Shown: positions 6,804 to 19,400, counted from the stretch's first letter. The stretch: DNA of 64,000 bases from Enterobacter chengduensis (GCF_001984825.2 NZ_CP043318.1:3906001-3970000), one strand, 5' to 3'. Numbers and translations: made by a program. Notes: generated by a model from the sequence alone, not told the origin.

Positions 6804-7160
6804 ATGAAAAAAACAATTATCGCATTATCTGCCGTTCTGCTGGCTTCCCCAGTATTTGCTGCGACCACACATGCAACTGACGATACCGTCGCGGCGGCGA
6901 ACGCAAACGCCAATGAGGCGAAGCAAAAACTGCACGAAGAGCAGAACAAAGGTGAAGAACTGAAGCTGAAACAGCAGCATGCTGCGGAAGGTAAAAGCGA
7001 AAGCCTGGGCAGCAAGGTCAGCGAAGACTCCCAGAAAGCCTGGCATAAAACCAAAGAAGGCACCGAGAAAGGGTGGGATGCCACCAAAGAAGGCGCTGAA
7101 AAAGGCTGGAATAAAACCAAAGAAGGTGCCAGCAAGCTGGAAAAGAAAGTCACTGAGTAA
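6804..7160 (+). CDS. Periplasmic Lys-rich repeat protein
   Basis: The 118-residue precursor begins with a clear Sec signal peptide (MKKTIIALSAVLLASPVFA), cleaved after position 19. The mature part is charged and Ala/Lys-rich. Residues about 79-112 hold three near-identical 11-residue units around KGWxxTKEGAE, which would form an amphipathic helix resembling LEA or apolipoprotein repeats. No enzyme motif is present. A stress-related periplasmic or membrane-surface role is possible but not shown. A strong terminator follows at 7175. Confidence 0.75.
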   Translation: MKKTIIALSAVLLASPVFAATTHATDDTVAAANANANEAKQKLHEEQNKGEELKLKQQHAAEGKSESLGSKVSEDSQKAWHKTKEGTEKGWDATKEGAEKGWNKTKEGASKLEKKVTE

Positions 7161-7174
7161 CCTTTACGTTCACG

Positions 7175-7200
7175 AAAGGCCGCGCTTGCGGCCTTTTTTA
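7175..7200 (+). terminator. Rho-independent terminator of the Lys-rich repeat gene
   Basis: The arms AAAGGCCGC and GCGGCCTTT pair perfectly around a GCTT tetraloop and run into TTTTTTA, 14 bases after the stop codon. Confidence 0.9.
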
Positions 7201-7263
7201 TTTCTTCGAATATAATTAGCACTTCAGGCGTTTACGCAGTGCGCGCTTATCGGAGAAACCACT

Positions 7264-7824
7264 ATGTATCGCCTTTTCGCCTTTCTGACTGCCCTGCTGT
7301 TAAGCCCGCCCCTGTACGCAGCGCCAAAAAGCTACCTTATCGACACCGATAACACCGCCATTCGGCTTTCGTGGCATGCCTTCGGCGGCATCCTCTCCTG
7401 GGCGACGTTCAGCGGCGTGACGGGTTCCGTGACGCTCAACCCGGAAAATGACGTCGACGACCATATCCACGTCACCATTCCTGTGGCAACCCTGGTGGCC
7501 TCAAACAAGCTGCTCACCTGGCAGCTGAAAAGCGACATGTTTTTTGAATCCGAGCGCTACCCGACCATCGAGTTTATCAGCTCTCGCGTGGTCGCCCTGG
7601 GCGCCGGACGGTTCAGGGTGTTCGGCACGCTGACCGTACGAAACATCGCTCGCCCGGTGATCCTGGAGGCCGTGGTGAAAGACCCCCACGCGCAGGCCCC
7701 CACGCTTGATGCCACGACGGCGATCTCGCGCGCGTCCTACGGGATGGATAAATTTGCGCTGGTCGTGGACGATCGTATTGCCATCGCCATTGCGATTAAG
7801 ACGAACGATGCGCCGTCATCCTGA
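7264..7824 (+). CDS. YceI family periplasmic protein
   Basis: The 186-residue protein has a signal peptide (cleavage about 19-20, LYA/AP) and the YceI lipocalin-like beta-barrel pattern: YLIDTDNTAIRLSWHAFGG at the start, a central FFESERYPTIEFISSRV, then FGTLTVRNIARPV. Family members bind long isoprenoid or amide lipids. The final TAISRASYGMDKF is the usual C-terminal motif. Its 3' end overlaps the 3' end of the opposing anti-sigma gene by 9 bp. Confidence 0.9.
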   Translation: MYRLFAFLTALLLSPPLYAAPKSYLIDTDNTAIRLSWHAFGGILSWATFSGVTGSVTLNPENDVDDHIHVTIPVATLVASNKLLTWQLKSDMFFESERYPTIEFISSRVVALGAGRFRVFGTLTVRNIARPVILEAVVKDPHAQAPTLDATTAISRASYGMDKFALVVDDRIAIAIAIKTNDAPSS

Positions 7825-8607
7825 GATGAGGCGCTGGAGCTGCTCCGCGTTTGCCCGCAGGTGAGCCAGCGGATTGCGGCCAATCAGGACAAACTGGTAG
7901 CCCCCATCCTGCCACCACGCCAGGTTCATGCTGTGCCGCTGCTCCTGGCGGAGCGCGGCCGTCGTCTTCTCATCTACGGGCGAGATACAGAGCGCCATCG
8001 GGCCGTAGTCGGCGTCGATCCAGGCAATCTGCGCGATAGAGGTCGTTTCATAGCGCAGCATGCGCACCATTTTAAGCTCTGCCCCTCGCAGAATAAGCTG
8101 CGGCATAGTTAGCTTCATGCCGATATCCTGCGCCGCCCGTTCCAGCCCGCGCTGCAGGACCGGCGCTGCGCTGTCCATATCCAGCAGCGTCTCGACGCTG
8201 TACAGGGACATATATTGCGCTTCGAGGTCGCGGATATGGGCGTTCTCATCTTCTGGCGCGGAAGCGGGCCGCAGCAGGTAGCCCAGCCCGGAACCCACCA
8301 GCAAAAAGCTGACCGACGCGGCAATCAGCGCCCGCCTGCTGACGCCAACCGGCGTGGAGGATTGCGGATCGGGAAGCGCCGCCAGGCGCGCCTGCATCGT
8401 CGCAAGAGGCGCATCATCCAGCAGGGGGGCAAACGCCCCGGCGTAATCCTGGCTGCTTTTCATCAGTTCGGCGGTTCGCCCGGAAAGGCGTTCGTCACGT
8501 TTCAACTGCTCTTCAAATTGCTGCGCGTCGGCGCGGAACATCTCGCCGTCTATCCATGCCACGATAGCGTCGTCGTTATAGGGCGGTGCAAAACGGGGCG
8601 CGTTCAT
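7816..8607 (-). CDS. Membrane anti-sigma factor
   Basis: This 263-residue protein follows the ECF sigma gene with a 4-bp overlap (ATGA), the standard sigma/anti-sigma arrangement. The N-terminal 80 residues form a cytoplasmic anti-sigma domain (DDAIVAWIDGEMFRADAQQF). One transmembrane helix lies at about 93-111 (LIAASVSFLLVGSGLGYLL), and a periplasmic domain of about 150 residues probably senses the signal. The C-terminal domain includes WWQDGGYQFVLIGR. The zinc-binding HxxxCxxC of ZAS anti-sigmas is not present. Confidence 0.85.
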   Translation of the reverse strand: MNAPRFAPPYNDDAIVAWIDGEMFRADAQQFEEQLKRDERLSGRTAELMKSSQDYAGAFAPLLDDAPLATMQARLAALPDPQSSTPVGVSRRALIAASVSFLLVGSGLGYLLRPASAPEDENAHIRDLEAQYMSLYSVETLLDMDSAAPVLQRGLERAAQDIGMKLTMPQLILRGAELKMVRMLRYETTSIAQIAWIDADYGPMALCISPVDEKTTAALRQEQRHSMNLAWWQDGGYQFVLIGRNPLAHLRANAEQLQRLISG

Positions 8608-9134
8608 GAGCGTTTCTCCTTTACCGGGGGCAGTACGTCAGCGGACCTGGCAAGCCGAGCCCGTGCCGTGGCCAGCCGGCTCATCACGGTACCGATCGGC
8701 ACTGCCAGCGTGTCCGCCGCCTCCTGGTAGGTAAAGCCTTCGACATAAACTAAAAATACCGCGTTGCGCTGGGCTTCGGGCAAGGCGTTAACGCGCTGCA
8801 TCACCTTCAGATAATGCAGGCGCGTCTCATCCTGTTCCCGGGTGTCCGGCGCCAGAAGCTCGTCGCTGGCCACGAATCCCTGCCCCTGACGCACGTATCG
8901 CGCCCGCAGCTCTGAGATCCAGATGGAGTGCAGGATCGCGAACAGCCACCTGTCGATGCGCGTGCCCGGCGTATACTGGCTGCTTCTTTCAAGCGCACGC
9001 ACGCAGGTGGACTGAACCAGCTCTTCGGCGATATCCCTGTTGCGCGACAGCACCAGACCATAGCGCCAGAGGCGCCGCAGGTGTGCGGCGAGCTGTTGAC
9101 GAACCTCACTGGCTGAGATGGGTTTTCCCTCCAC
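8604..9134 (-). CDS. ECF-type RNA polymerase sigma factor
   Basis: Region 2 is visible as DIAEELVQSTCVRALERS plus WLFAILHSIWISEL, and region 4 as LPEAQRNAVFLVYVEGFTYQ followed by the helix-turn-helix VPIGTVMSRLATARARLAR. I place the start at the GTG at 9134, 7 bases after the TPR gene stop. Longer frames would overlap that gene and begin with a tail unlike sigma factors. This gives 176 residues. It should direct an envelope-stress-type regulon controlled by the anti-sigma downstream. Confidence 0.85.
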   Translation of the reverse strand: MEGKPISASEVRQQLAAHLRRLWRYGLVLSRNRDIAEELVQSTCVRALERSSQYTPGTRIDRWLFAILHSIWISELRARYVRQGQGFVASDELLAPDTREQDETRLHYLKVMQRVNALPEAQRNAVFLVYVEGFTYQEAADTLAVPIGTVMSRLATARARLARSADVLPPVKEKRS

Positions 9135-9141
9135 GAGAAAA

Positions 9142-9669
9142 TCAGGATTCCGGATGCCCGCTGATGGCGGCCTGCAGGTCGCGATACTCCTCGCAGGACT
9201 GGCCACAAATACCGGCAATCACCTTCAGCTGTTCTTTCGCGAGGTCGGGACGTCCTTTCACCATCCACGCTTCACCGAGATACTCCCGGGCTTTGGCATA
9301 ATCCGGCGCGATAGCCAGGGCGCGCTGGTAGTAACCAATGCCTTCATCCGTACGGCCAAGCTTGCGCGTGGCGAACCCGCGATAGTTCCACGCTTCCGCC
9401 GTATTGCCATTTTTCAGCGAATCGAGCAGGTTCAGCGCCGCCTGGTACTCCCCTTTCTTCGCGAGATGGTACGCATAGTTGGTTTTGTCCTGGTCGCTGA
9501 GGCTGCTGCTCTTGTCCGGCACGCATTTCTGGGTGGCGCTGTCGTACACCTGCCCGGAAGGGCAGTCGGGCGTTTTGCTCTCGGTACTATTATCGCCCAT
9601 TGCCAGCGCCAGGGGGGACAGCAGGGAAAAAATGAGCGCCGGGATCAGGCGAAACGAGGTCGTGTTCAT
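9142..9669 (-). CDS. Periplasmic TPR protein, first gene of the ECF operon
   Basis: The 175-residue protein has a signal peptide (FRLIPALIFSLLSPLALA), a short Cys-containing segment (CPSGQVYDSATQKCV) and tetratricopeptide repeats from about 65 to 145 (KKGEYQAALNLLDSLKNG; GRTDEGIGYYQRALAIAPDY). GGAG lies 7 nt before the ATG. It is the first gene of a TPR, sigma, anti-sigma unit with almost no spacing, so it may present a signal to the anti-sigma periplasmic domain. That role is inferred. Confidence 0.8.
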   Translation of the reverse strand: MNTTSFRLIPALIFSLLSPLALAMGDNSTESKTPDCPSGQVYDSATQKCVPDKSSSLSDQDKTNYAYHLAKKGEYQAALNLLDSLKNGNTAEAWNYRGFATRKLGRTDEGIGYYQRALAIAPDYAKAREYLGEAWMVKGRPDLAKEQLKVIAGICGQSCEEYRDLQAAISGHPES

Positions 9670-10427
9670 AGAAAGCTCCAGGGTAAGAAGGAGGTGACGT
9701 CAGTAAACGCCTGACTGGCGATTTTTATTCATTCTCCCCGCGACTTTTTTGCTGCCCCAATCGGGCTCACGCAGTTGCATCAACAGAAATGAATTAGGTT
9801 ATTCCGCCCTGCCTTAACGTTATTATTTTCGCGTAATAGCAGAATCTTAACTCCGCACAAAAATATATTTCAGTTTATAAGCAACATAATATATCTTATA
9901 TCAAAAACGTTACCCTAACTTAAACACATATTAAGCACGCTTAAATAATCACCTTTTTCAATATATTCAAAACACTTCCAGGCAATTATCTCACTGAGTG
10001 AAGCCCATAAAAAAATAACACTACACCATAAAAACAACCCTATATAAAACAAACAATTAAACCGATAAAATCATTAACAACTTCACTATACCTATGCCCT
10101 CTTCATTTTCCCCGCCTTTATTTACCAAAGCTTAAGTTGCACAACCCGTGTTTTCTGTCTATATCATTTTTATATTCGCAAAAAACAATTCTTCTATTAA
10201 TTACAGGGTTATATAAGACACGAAACACCCATAAAAACGGTTCTATTTTATAAGTCATTAGATTCGCTCTGATGTTGCCACTCTGAATACTGGCGGGCAT
10301 CGTGCGCGCTAAAAACGACGGTCAGCGCTGCGTATAACAGCGACTGCGCCGGGGGCGCCCTTTACCTTCTGCAGAGATGGCTCGTCTTACTCGCCGTTCA
10401 TGACACACCTGCTGGAGTAATTACTAA
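9670..10427. promoter_or_regulatory. AT-rich control region of the bapABCD locus
   Basis: These 758 bases lack any convincing gene. They are strikingly AT-rich from about 9780 to 10260, with many A/T runs, against GC-rich flanks. Such sequence is a typical H-NS/StpA target and is expected to hold the distant promoter(s) of the adhesin operon. The last 130 bases return to normal composition. No individual promoter can be assigned with confidence. Confidence 0.6.
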
Positions 10428-13400
10428 ATGAGCCAAATCTCTGTTATATCGAAACTTACTGGCGTGGAAACAACCACGGAAGGCACACAGGTTACCCTGA
10501 GCCATTCCTCGATCGTTGAGCTTCATGTCGAGCGGGCTGATATCTCCCACTTCGCGCGAAACGGTAACGATCTGCTGGTGACGTTAAATTCCGGCGAGGT
10601 GATCACCCTTAAAAACTTCTACGTTGCGGACGCGCAGGGGGTGAGTCAGCTGGTTCTGCAGGAGAGCAACGGCGCATTATGGTGGATTGAAGATCCTACC
10701 GGGGCCGCCACGTACGAATCTATCGCGTCAACGGACGTGCTGCTTGCGAGCTCCGGAAGTGACGCCGGTGGTGCCGCCATCTGGCCATGGGCCCTGGGCG
10801 GCATTGTCGCCGCGGGCGGCATCGCGGCGCTAGCAAGCGGTAGCGGTGGTGGAGGTGGCGGCGGCAGCGGCAGCGGCAGCGGAGATGGCGGTAATAACAA
10901 CGGCAGCACCCCCGCAACACCCGTCGATCCTGCCGATCCGGATACAACCCCGCCGAACGCGCCTTCCGGTCTTATGTTCTCTTCCGATGGCAAAACCGTC
11001 ACCGGCACCGCCGAACCCGGCAGTACCGTCACGCTGAAAGATGCGAACGGCAATGTCATTGGCACGGGAAAAACGGGCAGCGACGGCAACTTTAGCGTCA
11101 CCCTCGGCACACCGCTGACCAACGGCGAGCAGGTCACCGCCACCGCTACGGATGCGGCCGGGAACACCAGCCAGGGCGCAACGGTCAACGCGCCGGATCT
11201 CACCGCACCCGATGCGCCAACGATAGGCAGCGTCATTGACGATATCGCCCCTCAGACGGGTACGATAGCCAACGGCGGCAGCACCAACGATCGACAACCG
11301 CAGCTCACCGGCACAGCCGAACCCGGCTCTACCGTGACGATTTATGACGGCGGGATAGCCATTGGCACAGCGGTCGTGGCCAGCAATGGTACATGGACAT
11401 TCACCCCGTCAGTCGACCTGAGTGAAAGCACCCACCAGATTACCGTTCGGGCCACCGACGCCGCTGGCAACACCGGGCCGGCCTCCCCGGTGTTCACCTT
11501 CACCGTCGATCTTACCCCGCCAGCAACACCGACCGCGATTGTGCTAACCGACAACACGGGCCTCATCAAAGGAACCATTACCTCAGGCATGCCCACCGAC
11601 GAGTCAAAACCGATCCTGGCGGGAACGGGCGAGCCGGGAGGAACCATCACCATTTACGATAACGGCGTGGTCATTGGCACAACGACGGTGCTGCCCAACG
11701 GTACCTGGAGCGTTACGCCCAATGCCCCGCTCCCGGACGGAACACACTCCATAACCGTCACTGAAACCGATGCTGCCGGAAACCAAAGCACGGCATCCAC
11801 ACCTATCACCTTCACCGTGGACACCACCCCGCCGCCAGCCCCTGGAAACCTCGTCGTATCAAACGATGGCGGCACCATCAGCGGCATCGCGGAGGCAGGC
11901 AGCACGGTGACCGTCCGTGAAGGCGACGTGACCCTTGGCACGGCGGTTGCCGATAGTCAGGGCAACTTCAGCCTGACCCTGACCCCGCCGAAGCTCAACG
12001 GTGAAATCCTGACCGCAGACGCCACCGACGCGGCAGGCAACACGAGCCCAACCACCTCCGCGGCGGCACCGGATATTACCCCACCGCAGACGCCAGCCAT
12101 CGTGTCAGTCATTGATGACGTGGAGGCTACCACCGGCCCCGTAGGCCCGAACGGGCTCACCAACGACCGGGCTCCGACCGTGAACGGAACGGGCGAAGCG
12201 GGCTCGACCATCACGATTTCTAACGGCAGCGTTATCCTCGGCACGGTGGTGGTTCCCGCCTCCGGCCTGTGGAGCTTTACGCCGCCCTCCCCGCTGGCCG
12301 ACGGCACGTATGTGCTCACGGCAAAGGCGACGGATCCCGCCGGTAACCAGAGCGGAACCTCAGCCGCGTGGATAATTAACGTCGACGGAACGGCACCTGA
12401 CGCCCCGGTGATTTTACAAGTCGTGGACGATGTGCCCGGGGGAGCCGTTGGCTCGCTCGATCCAAATGCCACGACTAATGACGCCACCCCAACGCTCAGC
12501 GGTACCGCCGAAGCCAACGCCACGGTCATCCTCCGCGTAGACGGCGTGGCTATTGGTACGACCGTGGCCGATGGCCTGGGCGTATGGGTCTTTACGCCTT
12601 CCTCGCCGATTGGTGAGGGGCCGCATGCCCTGACCGCCGTCGCGACCGATGCGGCGGGTAACGCAAGCGGCGTCTCCAACACCTGGACTCTGACGATTGA
12701 CAGCGTCGCGCCTGCGGCTCCGGTGATTACCCAGGTGATAGATGATGTGCCCGAGCGCCTCGGAGCGCTTAACTCCAACGACAGCACCAACGATACCACC
12801 CCCACGCTCAACGGCACGGCTGAACCGGGCTCGACGGTTACCGTCCGCCTGGACGGAACCGATCTTGCCTCGGTTCCGGTCGACAGCAACGGCGTGTGGA
12901 CCTATACCCCTACCGTGCCGCTTGGGGAGGGGCCTCATACCTTTACCGTCGTCGCCACCGACGCGGCAGGCAACACCAGCCTGCCGTCAACCGACTTCAA
13001 CGTTATCGTCGATACCACACCGCCTGGGGCAGTGACCATCACAGCCGCGCTTGATGACGTCGGCGGCGTGCAGGGCCCGCTCAACAGCGGCGATACCACG
13101 GATGACACCCAGCCGCTGCTGCAGGGCTCCGCGCCCGCGGATGCGACGATAACCGTCTATGACGGCACCACGCTGCTCGGCACCGCCACCCTCGATGGCA
13201 TCGGCGGCTGGAGCTTTACGCCGGTCACCCCGCTCACCGATGGCCCGCACTCGCTGACGGTTCACGCCACGGATGCCGCAGGCAATACCACCGTCTCCAG
13301 CCCGTTTGTCCTGACGGTGGATACCGTCGCGCCTGCCACGCCGGATACCCCGGCGATTACCGTCAATCCTGACGGCGGCGCAATTCAAACGCCGCTGAAC

Positions 13401-16400
13401 CCGGGCGAAATCACGCGCGACACCACGCCAACCCTGAGCGGCACCGGTACGGCGGGCGATACCGTGACGATCTACAACGGCGGCGTCAAAATCGGCGACA
13501 CGGTAGTGGACACTAACGGCGACTGGTCCTGGACGCCAGCCACCCCGCTGCCTAACGGCACCTACGACATTACCCTGACCGTGACCAATATGGACGGTAC
13601 GGGCAACGAAAGCGCCCCGTCGCAGCCGGTCACCATCACCATTGATACCGACCCGCCGGCGACGCCTGCGGCACCGATCGTCACCGACAGCGTCACCCAG
13701 ATCACCGGCCCCGTTTCCGATGGCGGCACCACCAACGATCCGCGCCCGGTGCTGAGCGGCACCGGCACGCCGAACGACGTTATCAACATCACCGACACCG
13801 TCAACGGCACGCCGACCATCGTGGGCACCGTTACGGTAGACAGCAACGGCAGCTGGAGCTGGCGGCCTGACAGTAATATTGCGGAGGGTAGCCACACCTA
13901 TACCGCCACCGCCACCGACGAGGCAGGCAACGTCTCTGACGCGTCGCCAGCGATTACCATCACCGTGGATACCGTCGCGCCGGATACGCCGGTGATTAGC
14001 GCCGTGGGCGGCGCGCCGGATGGTGGCTTGACCACGGACTCAACGCCGACGGTCGGCGGTACCGGCGTCAACGGCGAGACGGTGATCGTCTACAACAACG
14101 GCGTCGAGCTGGGCCGCGTTGCGGTGGTTAACGGAGAGTGGAGCCTGACGCTTCCAACGCAAACGGACGGCCCGCTGAACATCACCGTGGCGGGCGTGGA
14201 CGCGGCGGGCAACGTCAGCGAACCCAGCCCGGTCTATACCGTCACCCTCGATACCGTTGCGCCTGGTATCCCGCAGATTAATACCGTCTCAGACAGCCAG
14301 CTCACCAACAGCGTGCTCTACACTCGCGATGGTGTACCTACGCTCACCGGGACCGGCGAACCGGGGGCCACGGTTATCGTCTCCGTGAACGGCACCCCAT
14401 CGGCAGTACCGGTAACGGTCCAGCCGAACGGCGCCTGGAGCTGGACTGCCGACAGCACCCTGACGGATGGAACCTATACCTTCACCGTATCGGCCACGGA
14501 TCCGGCCGGTAACACCTCAGGCAGCTCAGCCCCGCTGAGCGTGACGGTAGATACCGCCGCGCCTGCCGACCCGATCAATATGGCACTGGCTCAGGAGGGA
14601 ACGCCCCTGACCGGCAACGCCGAGGCGGGAAGTACCATTATCGTGAAAGACAGCGGCGGCACGGTCATTGGTAGCGGCGTTACCGCCGGCGACGGCAGCT
14701 TCTCCATTGCGCTCTCTCCGGCGCAGCTGGATCCCGCCACGCTGACCGTGAGCGCCACGGATGCCGCAGGAAATGCCAGTCCGGGCGCGTCCTTTATCGT
14801 TACCGACTCCCCGCTCGACCTGCCGCAGGTTCCCGTCATTACGGCGATCGTCGACGATACTGCCCCGCTGACTGGCGACGTGAAAGGCCAAACCACCAAC
14901 GACACCACGCCAACGCTCACCGGCACGGCCGAGGCGGGGAGCCTGATTACCATCTACCTGGACGGTGGCGTGACGCCCGTGTCGACGGTGACCGCCGACG
15001 GCAGCGGCAACTGGAGCTATACGCCGGCCGCGCTTGGTGAGGGTCTGCACACCTTTGAGGTCACCGCGACGCTCAACGGTGCAACCAGCGGCCGCTCTCC
15101 AGCCGCCAGCGTCACCGTTGATCTCACCGCGCCGGGCACGCCAACCATCGGCGCGGTGATTGACGACGTGGGTCCAGTCACCGGCCCGTTGACCAACGGC
15201 CAGTCCACCAACGATAACCAGCCGACGCTGACCGGCAGCGGGGCGGTGGGGGATACCGTCTCCGTTTACAACAACGGGACGCTGCTGGGCAGCGTGGTGA
15301 TCGGCAATACCGGCAGCTGGAGCTTTACCACGCCGACGCTGACGGACGGCTCTCATGTTCTCACCATTCGCGAGACCGATCCGGCGGGGAATGAGAGCGC
15401 GCCTTCGGCGGGATTCACCGTTGTGGTGGATACGATTTCCACCACGCCGGTCATCACTAACGTAACGGATGATGTCGGCAATGCCGCCACTACCGTGGTC
15501 AGCGGCACTCCAACCAACGACGCCACGCCAACCCTTTCAGGCACGGCGGAAGCCAACAGCGTGGTGACGATTTTTGATGGCGGCACGCAGATTGCCGTGG
15601 TCACGGCTGACCTCAACGGCGCATGGACGTTTACCCCGGACACCGCGCTCGGCGAAGGCTCGCACAGCTTTACCGTTCGGGCGACCGATCCGCTGGGCAA
15701 CGTCAGCGCGGTCTCTGCACCGTGGAGCGTGGTGGTTGACCTGACGGCACCGACGGTGCCAACGCTGGATACGGTGAATGACGACGTCCCCGGCGGCGTA
15801 ACTGGCAACCTTACCAGCGGGCAGGTCACCAACGACAACACCCCAACGATCGGCGGTACCGGAGAGGCTGGCAGCACGATTCACATCCTGAATAACGGTA
15901 CGGAGATCGGTACGACAACCGTAGACGTAAACGGGAACTGGTCCTTCACCCCGACCACACCGCTGAACGACGGCAGCTACGCCCTTCGCGCGTACGCAAC
16001 GGATGTCGCGGGCAACGCCTCGGCTAACTCGACGGTCTTCGCCTTTACCGTGGATACCGCAGGCCCGGTTGCGCCGGTCGTTACCAGCGTCATTGACGAT
16101 ATCGCCCCGGTCACCGGGACGCTCACCTCAGGCGGCGCAACCAACGACGCGCGCCCGACCTTCAACGGCACGGGCGAAGTGGGTACCACGGTGCATGTCA
16201 TCGTAGACGGCAACGAAATCGGCACTGCGGTGGTCAATGCCCTCGGCAGCTGGACCTTCACGCCGGGGAGCGATCTGAGCGACGGACCGCACGCCATCGT
16301 CTTTAACGCCACCGACCCGGCAGGCAATGCCAGCAGCGCAACCGCGCCGTTTAACCTGACGGTGGATACCAGCGTGCCGTCTGCGCCGGTTATTTCAACC

Positions 16401-19400
16401 GCGGCAGACAACGTGGGCAGCATCCAAACCCCGCTCTCTTCAGGACAGAGCACCGATGACACTACGCCGACGCTGAACGGCACCGCGACGGCCAACGCCA
16501 CGGTCACCGTGTATGAGAACGGGCAGCCGGTCGGCACCGCGCAGGCGGACGGCACCGGCGCATGGAGCTTTACGCCGTCAGCGCCGCTGTCCAGCGGCAG
16601 CCATACCTGGACGGCCACGGTCACCGATGCCGCGGGGAACGTCAGCCCGGCCTCGCCAGGCTTTACCCTGGTTGTCGATACCACGGCACCGAACGCGCCG
16701 GTCATCAGCCAGGCGATAGACGACGTGGGAAGCATCACCGGCCCGCTCACGTCCGGGCAAACAACCGACGATACCGTACCGCGCCTTGTCGGAACCAGCG
16801 AACCGTTTGCCACCGTGAAGATCTACGAAGGGACAACCCTGGTCGGCACCGGGGCTTCGGACGCTAGCGGCAGCTGGAGCATCCTGCTCAGCACCACGCT
16901 GACGGCGGGCGCGCACAGCTTCACCGCGCAGGCAACGGATGCGGCAGGCAACACCAGCGTGTCGTCCACCAGCTTTAGTCTCACCGTCGACATCACGCCG
17001 CCTGCACTGCCGGTGCTGACCAGCATTCTGGATGACGTGGGCAATGCGGCGACGCCGGTTGCCAACGGCGGGATCACCAACGACGCCCAGCCGACGATCT
17101 CCGGTACGGCGGAAGCCGGAACGACGGTGAAAATCTTTGATAACGGCGTACAGATCGGCAGCGTGACGGCGACCGGCGGGGCCTGGAGCTATACGCCATC
17201 TCCGGCGCTGAGCAACGGTCCGCACACGTTAACCTTTACCGCCACCGATGCCGTAGGTAACGCCAGCGCCCCTACCGCCGGGTATGTGATTAACATTGAT
17301 ACCGTTGCGCCGGGCGCACCGGTCATCACGTCGGTAATCGATGATGTCGGCAGCGTCACCGGTCCGGTGACCGGCACAAATCCGACCAACGACGCGCGTC
17401 CAACGCTGAACGGGACCGCCGAAGCGAATGCCACGGTACGGATCTACGATGGCATCACGCTGGTGGGTACGGTGACCGCCGATGGCAGCGGCAACTGGAC
17501 CCTGCCGCAAACCACCATCGCGCTGACGGAAGGGACGCATAACTTCACCGCCACGGCCACGGATGCGGCGGGCAACACCAGCGCGGCGTCAGCCGTGACG
17601 ACGATTATCGTCGATACGATCGCCCCAACGGCGCCGACCGGGACCTTCAACGCCGACGGTAGCGTCCTGACCGGTAATGCCGAAGCCGGCAGTACCGTCA
17701 GCATCCGCCTTGCGGACGGCTCGACGTTGACCGCGATTGCGGGCAGCAACGGCACCTATAGCTACACCTTTACGAATAAACAGACCGAAGGCCAGACGCT
17801 GCAGATCACCGCCACGGACGCGGCGGGCAACACCTCGCAGCCGGGCTCCGCGCTTGCGCCAGCGCTGCCGCTCTCCGCCAGCAATAACGTTGAAGAGCTG
17901 AACCTCAGCACCGCGGCAACCGTCACCAACAGCCAGTACAGCGACTACGGCTTCCTGCTGGTCGGCGCCGTGGGCAACGTCCTGACCCTGCTGGGGAATG
18001 ACACCGCCCAGGTGAACTTCACGGTGGGCAGCGGCGGCAGCGCGGATATCGTGGTGAACGCCAACGCCACGGGCGCGGTGCTCTCTCTGCTCAATACCCT
18101 TGAGCTGGTGGTGCAGCACTACGTCAACGGTGCCTGGACCACCGTGGTGGATACCGGCCAGCCGCAGTTTGCCGATCTCCTGACCCTCGGCGCCACCGGC
18201 GTATCGCTGAACCTGACCGGGCTGGCTGACGGCAACTATCGCGTGCTCAGCTATAACACCAACCTGCTGGCGACCGGCTCCTACACCAGCCTCGACGTGG
18301 CGGTGAAAGAGACCGGTCCGGGTACGGTTACCGGTGAAACCAGCCTCAACGGCAACGTGATCCTCGATACGGACCCGACCGCAGGCAGCGACAACGCGCC
18401 GGCCGGAACCACGGTCTCCGCGGTCACGAACGCGCAGGGCGTGACCACCAGCGTCAACGCCGACGGCACGGTGATTCAGGGCCAATACGGCACGCTGACC
18501 ATCAACCGCGACGGCAGCTACAGCTACAACCTGACGGACACCAGCGCGGCGGTCATTGGCCGGACGGAGAGCTTCACCTACACCATCACCCATAACGGCG
18601 TCAGCGCGTCGGCGAACCTGGTGCTGTCTCTGGGCACCGGTACGGTAGTCAACGGCATTGTGGCGGTGGACGATACGGCCTCGCTGACCTTTGACACCAC
18701 CGTGAGCGAGATTAATAACGGCGCCTCGTCTCAGGGCGGCTTTACCGTGGTGGGCATCAATCTCGGCAACACGCTGGGGCTTAACCTGCTGGACGACATG
18801 ACCAACCCGATTATCTACAACGTGGAGGAAGGCACCACCCGCACCATGACTATCCAGGCCTCCGTGGGCGGCGTGGCGCTGGCATCGGTGTTCGATCTCT
18901 ACGTCTATAAGTTCAACAACGCGACCCAGACCTTCGAGCAGGTCCGCGTCGAGTCGGGCTGGCTGCGCGCCCCGCTGCTGGGGGGCACTTCGTCTCAGCT
19001 GACGCTGAACCTGCCTGCCGGGGAGTACCTGTTCTTACTCAATACCGCATCGGGGATCGCCGTCCTGACGGGCTATACGCTGAGCATCCTGCAGGATCAT
19101 GTCTACAGCGTGGCGAGTATCAGCGAAACGACCACGGGCGACGTGCTGGCGAATGACCCGGTTCCAGCAGGCACGCTGGTTACCGAAGTGAACGGCGTGG
19201 CGGTCAACAGCAGTGGCACAACCGACATTCAGGGGGAATACGGCACGCTGACCATTAATTCGTCCGGCCAGTACACCTACACCCTGAGAAGCGGCGTGGG
19301 AGCGGACCATATCAGCACGCCGGATACCTTCGTCTATACCGTCACCGCGCCAGACGGCACGAAAGACACGGCATCGCTTAACATCACCCCCACCGCGCAG

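Noticed and set aside
10118-10300. A 60-codon frame on the minus strand in the AT-rich bap leader
   Set aside because: It has no ribosome binding site, an odd composition, and lies in sequence that behaves as a control region.
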